Shown: piece by piece, positions 58,341 to 64,000 of the stretch | Numbering within the stretch: position 1 is the stretch's first letter | How the letters are laid out: each line of letters starts with the position of its first letter | NCBI RefSeq assembly: GCF_014647595.1 | Contig: NZ_BMPM01000004.1 | Location: forward strand, 121,763-185,762 | Direction: 5' to 3' | Length of the DNA: 64,000 nucleotides | From: Paenarthrobacter histidinolovorans | GTDB taxonomy: Bacteria; Actinomycetota; Actinomycetes; Actinomycetales; Micrococcaceae | Position numbers and translations under genes: made by a program | The notes under the pieces: model-generated | Told to the model about the DNA's origin: nothing | Seen by the model: only the letters and a program-made list of their open reading frames with translations | The model's database searches: none

Positions 58341-60125
58341 TTGGGACACAACAGGATTTCCGGTAGCTCACAGCACGCACAGCAGCGTGACTCAGTCGTC
58401 GCACTTCAGGAGCGGCCAACGGCGAAGGTCCTCATTATCGGCGGTGGCATCAACGGCGTCGGAACGTTCCGCGACCTCGCTCTCCAAGGCGTCGACGTAG
58501 CCCTTGTCGAACGCGGCGACTACTGCCAGGGTGCCAGCGGCGCTTCGTCGCACATGATCCATGGCGGCATCCGCTACCTCGAGAACGGCGAGTTCCGCCT
58601 GGTCCAGGAATCTGTGGTTGAACGAAACAGGCTGCTCCGGATCGCCCCCCACTACGTCAAGCCTCTGCAGACCACCATCCCGATCTTCAGTACCTTCTCC
58701 GGAATCCTGTCCGCTCCCACGCGCTTCCTCACCCACAAGCAGGGCAAGCCCAAGGAGCGCGGTGCGTTCCTCATCAAGGTTGGTCTGAGCATGTACGACT
58801 TCTTCTCCCGTGACGGCGGCAGCGTTCCCCGCCACCAGTTCCGTGGCCGGACCAGGGCCCTGGCTGAACTTCCCAAGCTGCACTCCGGTATCAAGTACGC
58901 AGCAACCTACTTTGATGCCTCCGTACACAACCCGGAGCGACTGACCCTGGATGTCCTGCAGGATGGCGAGAAGGCCGGCCTCGGGGGTGGGCTTCCCGGG
59001 GGAAGCGCCCGAGCCAGCAACTACGTCTCGCTCGTCTCCATGGGAACAGACGGAGTCCGGCTCCGGGACGAACTGACCGGCAAGGAATTCGACTTCCAGG
59101 CCGATGTCATCGTCAACACCACTGGCGCGTGGGTTGACCTCACCAACCAGGCCATGGGTGCTGCCAGCAAGTTCATGGGCGGTACCAAGGGTTCCCACAT
59201 CGTCCTGGACCACCCCGAATTGCTCGCCGCGTGCAACGGCCGCGAGATCTTCTTCGAGCACACCGATGGCCGCATCGTGCTGATCTACCCGATGGGCGAC
59301 CGCGTATTGGTCGGAACCACGGATGTCGATGCTGATATGTCCGAAGACGCAGTCTGCACGGACGAAGAAATCGACTACTTCTTCGACCTCGTCGGCCATG
59401 TTTTCCCAACCATCAAGGTGGACCGGGACCAGATCGTCTACAGCTTTGCCGGCGTTAGGCCCCTGCCCCGGCACGATGAAACCCAGCCGGGATTCGTCTC
59501 CCGCGACTACCGCATCGAACGCAACGTCCGCACCGGAGACGACGCCGTGCCAACACCTGGCGGCAAGGCCGCCGTCGTACTCAGCCTGGTAGGCGGTAAG
59601 TGGACAACATTCCGTGCACTGGCTGAACACATGACCAATGACGTCTTGCGCGAACTCGGCATGGAGCGCAAGGTCTCGACGGCGAAACTCGCCATCGGTG
59701 GCGGTGCCGGCTTCCCGGCTACGGAACAGGGCGAACAGGAATGGATCAAGAAGCACATGGGCCCCGGCCTGGATGCCGACCGTGTCGCTGTCCTGCTGAC
59801 CCGCTACGGGACCCGTGCCGAAGATGTCATTGAGTACCTCAACGCCGGGCAGGACCAGCCGCTGCGGTCGACCCGCGAACTCAGCGTCCGCGAACTGGCC
59901 TTCATGGCCGAGCGCGAGCAGATCGGGCACCTGATCGATGTCCTAATCCGCCGGACGTCACTGGCCTTCCGTGGACTGGTGACGGGGGAACTGCTCAACG
60001 AAATCGCCGCAGCACTGTCCGAACCGCTTGGTTGGGACGCCGCAAGGCGTGAAGCTGAAATCCGCCACGCACAGGAGGTTCTTCAGCGGTTCCACAAGGT
60101 TGACGTGCACAGCCTCGTAGCCTGA
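58341..60125 (+). CDS. glpD: Glycerol-3-phosphate dehydrogenase (FAD-dependent, aerobic)
   Basis: The 594-residue flavoprotein has the FAD dinucleotide fold LIIGGGINGVGTFRDLALQG (GGGING near residues 34-39), ASGASSHMIHGGIRYLE, and the C-terminal GlpD domain. It oxidises glycerol 3-phosphate to DHAP at the membrane and passes electrons to quinone. TTG 58341 is supported by GGGAG 5 nt upstream and adds about 28 residues before the FAD domain. First gene of the glp operon. An Ala/Gly-rich segment (around residues 213-227, GLGGGLPGGSARASN) looks like a short insertion. Confidence 0.95.
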   Translation: MGHNRISGSSQHAQQRDSVVALQERPTAKVLIIGGGINGVGTFRDLALQGVDVALVERGDYCQGASGASSHMIHGGIRYLENGEFRLVQESVVERNRLLRIAPHYVKPLQTTIPIFSTFSGILSAPTRFLTHKQGKPKERGAFLIKVGLSMYDFFSRDGGSVPRHQFRGRTRALAELPKLHSGIKYAATYFDASVHNPERLTLDVLQDGEKAGLGGGLPGGSARASNYVSLVSMGTDGVRLRDELTGKEFDFQADVIVNTTGAWVDLTNQAMGAASKFMGGTKGSHIVLDHPELLAACNGREIFFEHTDGRIVLIYPMGDRVLVGTTDVDADMSEDAVCTDEEIDYFFDLVGHVFPTIKVDRDQIVYSFAGVRPLPRHDETQPGFVSRDYRIERNVRTGDDAVPTPGGKAAVVLSLVGGKWTTFRALAEHMTNDVLRELGMERKVSTAKLAIGGGAGFPATEQGEQEWIKKHMGPGLDADRVAVLLTRYGTRAEDVIEYLNAGQDQPLRSTRELSVRELAFMAEREQIGHLIDVLIRRTSLAFRGLVTGELLNEIAAALSEPLGWDAARREAEIRHAQEVLQRFHKVDVHSLVA

Positions 60126-60148
60126 GGCCGGCTGAGGAAACAGCTTGA

Positions 60149-60173
60149 CCGCCCCTGCGTGCGGCAGGGGCGG
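60149..60173 (+). other. Hairpin 1 between glpD and glpF
   Basis: A perfect 10-bp stem (60149-60158 with 60164-60173), loop GTGCG, starts 24 nt after glpD. There is no T tract. It may attenuate or protect the glpD mRNA. Confidence 0.6.
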
Positions 60174-60210
60174 AATGGGGTAGGTGGGCCCGATAGGGGA
60201 GCACCACACC

Positions 60211-60241
60211 GGGACGGTTCCGGAGACAACGGAACCGTCCC
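60211..60241 (+). other. Hairpin 2 between glpD and glpF
   Basis: A perfect 12-bp stem (60211-60222 with 60230-60241), loop GAGACAA, lies 54 nt before glpF. Together with hairpin 1 it could set the relative levels of glpD and glpFK transcripts. Confidence 0.6.
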
Positions 60242-60294
60242 AACAGCCTCTTCACCCGCGAAGAAGCTGACAACAGAAAATAGAGGAGTCAAAG

Positions 60295-61047
60295 ATGTCT
60301 CTTGGAATTGTTTTCCTTTCCGAAGTATTCGGAACCATGATGCTGACCCTGTTGGGTTGCGGCGTTGTGGCCAACGTTGCGCTCAAAGGCACCAAGGGCA
60401 ACAACGCTGGATTCTTGATGGTGACGTGGGGCTGGGGTATTGCGGTCTTCGCGGGCGTTTTCGTGGCCGCAAAGTCCGGTGCGCACCTGAACCCGGCAGT
60501 TACTTTGGGCTTGCTGGTCAACGGAAAAGGCGAGTATGCGCCGGACGTTGCGGTGACCTTCGGTTCCACCCTGACGTATTTCGGCGGTGAACTGCTCGGT
60601 GCCTTCCTTGGCGCAGTAGTTTGCTGGCTCGCTTACAAGCAGCACTTCGACGAAGAGCCCCTGGCAGCGAACAAGCTGGGTACTTTCTCCACTGGACCGG
60701 CCATCCGCTCAACTCCGTGGAACCTCATCACCGAAATCATCGGCACGTTTGTACTGGTCTTCGTCATCCTGACCTTCGGAGGAACCCCTTCGGGCCTCGG
60801 CCCGCTGGCAGTTGCTTTGCTGGTTGTTGGTATCGGTGTCTCCCTCGGTGGTCCCACCGGCTACGCAATCAACCCGGCACGTGACCTTGGCCCGCGCATC
60901 GCACACGCCGTCCTGCCCATCAAGGGCAAGGGCTCCAGCGACTGGGCTTACTCCTGGATTCCGGTGGTTGGACCACTGGTTGGCGGTACCCTGGCCGGGC
61001 TCGTGGGTCTCCTTGTACCCGGCATCATGCCTGCCCTTGCCGGATGA
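60295..61047 (+). CDS. glpF: Glycerol uptake facilitator (aquaglyceroporin)
   Basis: The 250-residue MIP channel has six membrane helices and the two half-helix NPA motifs, GAHLNPAVT (66-68) and YAINPARDLGPR (193-195). The Asp197 after the second NPA-Arg marks a glycerol facilitator, not a water-only channel. It admits glycerol for GlpK. TAGAGGAGTCAAAG precedes the ATG as ribosome site. Confidence 0.96.
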   Translation: MSLGIVFLSEVFGTMMLTLLGCGVVANVALKGTKGNNAGFLMVTWGWGIAVFAGVFVAAKSGAHLNPAVTLGLLVNGKGEYAPDVAVTFGSTLTYFGGELLGAFLGAVVCWLAYKQHFDEEPLAANKLGTFSTGPAIRSTPWNLITEIIGTFVLVFVILTFGGTPSGLGPLAVALLVVGIGVSLGGPTGYAINPARDLGPRIAHAVLPIKGKGSSDWAYSWIPVVGPLVGGTLAGLVGLLVPGIMPALAG

Positions 61048-61127
61048 TCCTCCGCGCCACAATCTCCCTTATCCGCACACAGCAGACCACCACTGAGTAA
61101 CCAACAACATCAGACAAGGACGTCACC

Positions 61128-62642
61128 ATGAATCAATACGTCATCGCCATTGACCAGGGCACCACCAGCTCACGCGCCATCGTCTTCGACCACTCCGGCA
61201 ACATCGTGTCCACGGGCCAGATGGAACACGAGCAGATCTTCCCGCAGGCAGGCTGGGTTGAGCACAACCCTGCAGAGATCTGGAACAACACCCGGGAGGT
61301 CATTGCCTCGGCACTGTCAAAGGCGAATCTGACGCGGCACGATATTGCCGCCGTCGGAATTACCAACCAGCGCGAAACCGCGGTTGTCTGGGACAAGAAC
61401 ACCGGTGAAGCCGTCTACAACGCCATTGTCTGGCAGGATACCCGCACCCAGCCGATCGTTGACGAATTGGCACAGGACGGCGGGCTTGAGCGGTTCAAAC
61501 AGAAAGTTGGCCTTCCCCTGGCCACGTACTTCTCTGGAACCAAGATCAAGTGGATCCTGGACAACGTCGACGGCGCCCGTGAAAAGGCCGAAGCAGGCGA
61601 CCTCCTCTTCGGCAACACCGATGCGTGGGTTCTCTGGAACCTGACCGGCGGCGTCGATGGCGGCGTGCACGTCACAGACGTGACCAACGCTTCCCGGACC
61701 CTGTTCATGGACCTCGAAACGCTGCAGTGGGACCAGGAAATCCTGGACGTCTTCGGTGTTCCGGCTTCCATGATGCCCACCATCAAGTCCTCTTCCGAGG
61801 TCTACGGTCAGGTCCACACGTCACAGTTGCTCCGCGAGACCCCCGTGGCCGGAATCCTGGGTGACCAGCAGGCCGCTACCTTCGGTCAGGCCGCGTTCCA
61901 GGCCGGGGAAGCCAAGAACACCTACGGCACCGGCTGCTTTCTGATCTTCAACACCGGCGAGGAGATTGTCCACTCCAAGAACGGCCTGCTCACCACCCTC
62001 GGCTACAAGCTGGGAGACGCGAAGCCGCATTACGCCCTGGAAGGTTCCATCGCCGTCACTGGTTCGTTGATCCAATGGCTGCGCGACAACCTGGGTATGA
62101 TCAGCTCCGCTCCGGAGGTTGAGGAACTCGCCGCGGCGGTGAAGGACAACGGAGGTGTTTACATCGTTCCCGCGTTCTCCGGCCTTTTCGCTCCGTACTG
62201 GCGGGCGGATGCCCGTGGCGCAATCGTTGGCCTGACCCGCTTCGCCAACAAGGGGCACATCGCCCGCGCGGCGCTGGAAGCCACGGCTTTCCAGACCCGA
62301 GAGGTCCTCGACGCCGTCAATGCGGACTCGGGCGTTCCGCTCACCGAGTTGAAGGTCGACGGCGGCATGGTCGCCAACGAGGCACTCATGCAGTTCCAGG
62401 CAGACATCCTCGGCGTTCCCGTGGTTCGCCCGAAGGTAGTCGAGACCACGGCCCTCGGTGCTGCCTACGCAGCCGGTCTCGCCGTCGGCTTCTGGAAGGA
62501 CCTGGGCGAACTGAGCGCCAACTGGAACGAAGACAAGCGCTGGGAGCCCCAGTTGCCGGCAGAGGAGCAGGAGCGCCAGTTGCGGCTCTGGAAGAAGGCC
62601 GTGACAAAGTCCATGGACTGGGTCGACGAGGACGTCAAGTAA
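61128..62642 (+). CDS. glpK: Glycerol kinase
   Basis: The 504-residue FGGY kinase has [17 protein letters not shown] (ATP phosphate loop), the FGGY signatures near [20 protein letters not shown] and [22 protein letters not shown], and GTGCFL. It phosphorylates glycerol, trapping it for GlpD. The HPr-phosphorylated His of Firmicute GlpK is not evident. It is the last gene of the operon, followed by a large palindrome. Confidence 0.97.
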   Translation: MNQYVIAIDQGTTSSRAIVFDHSGNIVSTGQMEHEQIFPQAGWVEHNPAEIWNNTREVIASALSKANLTRHDIAAVGITNQRETAVVWDKNTGEAVYNAIVWQDTRTQPIVDELAQDGGLERFKQKVGLPLATYFSGTKIKWILDNVDGAREKAEAGDLLFGNTDAWVLWNLTGGVDGGVHVTDVTNASRTLFMDLETLQWDQEILDVFGVPASMMPTIKSSSEVYGQVHTSQLLRETPVAGILGDQQAATFGQAAFQAGEAKNTYGTGCFLIFNTGEEIVHSKNGLLTTLGYKLGDAKPHYALEGSIAVTGSLIQWLRDNLGMISSAPEVEELAAAVKDNGGVYIVPAFSGLFAPYWRADARGAIVGLTRFANKGHIARAALEATAFQTREVLDAVNADSGVPLTELKVDGGMVANEALMQFQADILGVPVVRPKVVETTALGAAYAAGLAVGFWKDLGELSANWNEDKRWEPQLPAEEQERQLRLWKKAVTKSMDWVDEDVK

Positions 62643-62655
62643 GGTCGGCGACCCA

Positions 62656-62734
62656 ACGCCTTAGCCGTTATGGGGGCCCCGCCCGCTTCGCGGACGCCCG
62701 AAGCCGCTCCCGGGCCCCCATAACGGCACGGCGT
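62656..62734. repeat. Large nested palindrome after glpK (terminator and possible REP-like repeat)
   Basis: A perfect 16-bp repeat (62664-62679 with 62712-62727) is flanked by ACGCC (62656-62660) and GGCGT (62730-62734) and encloses an inner hairpin GCTTCG/CGAAGC (62685-62690 with 62699-62704). It begins 14 nt after the glpK stop. Like the element after pyrF, it is longer than needed for a terminator. Confidence 0.7.
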
Positions 62735-62790
62735 CAGTGAGCCGGTCTTCCCTAAGCCGCTCGCTGCGAGCTGGGAGTTTGATCGTGCGC

Positions 62791-62796
62791 TATTGT
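62791..62796 (+). promoter_or_regulatory. Putative -10 (TATTGT) of the leuS leader transcript
   Basis: TATTGT fits TAnnnT and ends 6 nt before ATG 62803, so the transcript is predicted to start at the leader peptide's AUG. No clear -35 is seen. Confidence 0.5.
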
Positions 62797-62802
62797 AGAT
62801 CT

Positions 62803-62829
62803 ATGCGTGCGATCCTTCTGCTTAGTTAG
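62803..62829 (+). CDS. Leucine-rich leader peptide (MRAILLLS) upstream of leuS
   Basis: An 8-codon frame, ATG CGT GCG ATC CTT CTG CTT AGT then TAG, has three consecutive leucine codons preceded by isoleucine. It sits between a -10 element and an intrinsic terminator, 123 nt before leuS. This is the arrangement of a transcription attenuator: slow reading of Leu codons when Leu-tRNA is scarce would stop the terminator from forming and raise LeuRS. There is no Shine-Dalgarno sequence; the AUG fits leaderless initiation. The call rests on pattern and context only. Confidence 0.6.
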   Translation: MRAILLLS

Positions 62830-62855
62830 CCGCCCGGCTTTATCAGCCGTGCGGC
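62829..62855 (+). other. Upstream hairpin of the leuS attenuator region
   Basis: GCCGC/GCGGC (62829-62833 with 62851-62855) and CGGCT/AGCCG (62835-62839 with 62845-62849) form a hairpin directly after the leader stop. GGCT at 62836-62839 can also pair with AGCC at 62856-62859, the terminator's left arm, giving a weak competing structure. Confidence 0.45.
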
Positions 62856-62882
62856 AGCCCCTCCATTGTCGAGGGGCTTTTG
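62856..62882 (+). terminator. Intrinsic terminator (attenuator) in the leuS leader
   Basis: AGCCCCTC (62856-62863) pairs perfectly with GAGGGGCT (62871-62878), loop CATTGTC, followed by TTTTGTGTGT. It is one of the few T-tailed terminators in the window and stands about 70 nt before the leuS start, where it has no upstream gene to end other than the leader. Confidence 0.8.
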
Positions 62883-62951
62883 TGTGTCCGGGGCTTTCCA
62901 GGACCGCAGCAGGAGGACATAACCGCCATCGAAGAAAAGAAGAGGGCAGCA

Positions 62952-64000
62952 GTGAGCGTTCAGCCGGAGACCGAGACCGGAACAGCACAGACAGCCGCAG
63001 CCGAAGCGCCAGAAGAGGGCGTCTACAGCTTCGCTGCGATGGAAGCCAAGTGGCCGCAGGTCTGGGAAGACCTCAAAGTCTTCACGCCTGCCGACGACGG
63101 CTCGCGCGAACGCCGCTACGTCCTGGACATGTTCCCTTACCCCTCTGGCGACCTCCACATGGGTCACGCCGAAGCGTTCGCCATGGGCGACGTCGTGGCC
63201 CGTTACCTGCGTCAGAAGGGCTTCGACGTCCTGCACCCGATCGGATGGGACTCCTTCGGCCTGCCCGCCGAAAATGCGGCCATCAAGCGCAACGCGCACC
63301 CCAGCGAGTGGACTTACGCGAACATCGAGACCCAGGCGGCCTCGTTCAAGCGTTACGCCATCTCGGCCGACTGGTCACGGCGTATCCACACTTCCGACCC
63401 TGAGTACTACCGGTGGACGCAATGGCTGTTCAAGCGCTTCTACGAGCGTGGCCTGGCATACCGCAAGGATTCCCCGGTCAACTGGTGCCCCAAGGACCTC
63501 ACGGTCCTGGCTAACGAGCAGGTCGTTAACGGTGCTTGCGAACGTTGCGGCACACCTGTCACCAAGAAGTCCCTGAACCAGTGGTACTTCAAGATCACCG
63601 ACTACGCCGACCGCCTGCTGGAAGACATGGATCAGCTCCAGGGCCACTGGCCTGAGCGCGTGCTGGCCATGCAGCGCAATTGGATCGGCCGGTCCGAAGG
63701 CGCCCACGTCAGGTTCGTCATCGAAGCCACGGAAGACCGGGCCGAGCGCGAAGTAACTGTTTTCACCACGCGTCCCGATACCCTCTACGGCGCAACGTTC
63801 TTCGTCGTTGCAGCTGACGCGCATCTGGCCCTGGATTTGGTCACGCCGGAACAGCACGACGAACTCATGGCTTACCGCGAGAAGGTCAAGGCCCTCTCGG
63901 AAATCGAGCGCCAGTCCACGGAGCGTGAGAAGACCGGTGTCTTTACCGGCAGGTACGCCATCAACCCGCTCAACGGCGAAAAGCTCCCGGTCTGGGCTGC
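62952..64000 (+). CDS. leuS: Leucyl-tRNA synthetase (3'-truncated by the window edge)
   Basis: About 349 N-terminal residues of LeuRS are visible. The class I signature appears as HMGH (69-72) in [17 protein letters not shown] zinc-type insertion with CxxC (NWCPKDL ... GACERCGTP) and the start of the CP1 editing domain ([19 protein letters not shown]) follow. The KMSKS loop and anticodon domain lie beyond the window. GTG 62952 has AGAGGG 5 nt upstream. About 25 Thr/Ala/Glu-rich residues precede the conserved core. Probably controlled by the upstream attenuator. Confidence 0.96.
   Translation, partial: MSVQPETETGTAQTAAAEAPEEGVYSFAAMEAKWPQVWEDLKVFTPADDGSRERRYVLDMFPYPSGDLHMGHAEAFAMGDVVARYLRQKGFDVLHPIGWDSFGLPAENAAIKRNAHPSEWTYANIETQAASFKRYAISADWSRRIHTSDPEYYRWTQWLFKRFYERGLAYRKDSPVNWCPKDLTVLANEQVVNGACERCGTPVTKKSLNQWYFKITDYADRLLEDMDQLQGHWPERVLAMQRNWIGRSEGAHVRFVIEATEDRAEREVTVFTTRPDTLYGATFFVVAADAHLALDLVTPEQHDELMAYREKVKALSEIERQSTEREKTGVFTGRYAINPLNGEKLPVWA

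Noticed and set aside
58392..59930. 512-residue open frame antisense to glpD
   Set aside because: Shadow frame over an intact FAD enzyme; composition follows third-position GC bias.

Overview
The window is high-GC chromosomal DNA from an actinobacterium. The gene content and order (pdxT-yebC-ruvCAB-yajC-secDF-rel, MurT/GatD, actinobacterial integration host factor MihF, DUF349, DUF948/DUF6167 before alaS, frequent GTG/TTG starts) point to the family Micrococcaceae, close to Arthrobacter/Paenarthrobacter. That placement rests on recognised proteins and synteny, not on an rRNA. I see no rRNA, tRNA, CRISPR array, insertion sequence, prophage or integrase. Almost all of the window is core genome, densely packed in operons with 1-8 nt overlaps.

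Layout: 1-6.9 kb holds the end of pdxS, an M3 metallopeptidase, a CapA-like lipoprotein, the convergent murT-gatD pair (peptidoglycan amidation) and pdxT. 6.9-16 kb carries yebC, ruvC-ruvA-ruvB, yajC-secD-secF and the bifunctional (p)ppGpp enzyme. 16-19.1 kb (minus strand) carries an AbiEi-like protein, a DUF349 protein and a membrane-anchored cyclophilin. 19.2-25.5 kb carries hisS, aspS, a GNAT acetyltransferase, a VLRF1-like protein and rarA. 25.5-32.3 kb carries rpsD, two small membrane proteins, alaS, ruvX and mltG. 32.3-37.7 kb is the aroE-aroC-aroK-aroB-TPR cluster followed by efp-nusB. After a minus-strand PrsW-type protease, 39.2-48.1 kb is a complete pyrimidine operon (pyrR-pyrB-pyrC-PH-carA-carB-pyrF), followed by mihF-gmk-rpoZ-coaBC-metK-priA. 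54.3-58.2 kb (minus strand) has an aldo/keto reductase-hydrolase-glycosyltransferase operon and a SorC-type regulator. 58.3-62.6 kb is the glycerol operon glpD-glpF-glpK. The window ends inside leuS.

How the genes work together: recombination and replication restart (ruvCAB, ruvX, rarA, priA), protein export (yajC-secDF), translation (hisS, aspS, alaS, leuS, rpsD, efp), UMP synthesis, the shikimate pathway and wall synthesis (murT-gatD, mltG) are represented. The glycerol genes and their divergent regulator form the only obvious catabolic module.

No large undescribed multi-gene system is evident. The most notable signals are smaller: a probable leaderless Leu-codon leader peptide plus attenuator before leuS; two His-rich pentapeptide minisatellites inside mltG; a VLRF1-like protein that appears to lack its catalytic loop; a cysteine-less MurT; a PyrR-binding loop next to the pyrR ribosome binding site; a set of eight starts with the spacing of leaderless promoters; and long intergenic palindromes that look like repeat elements.
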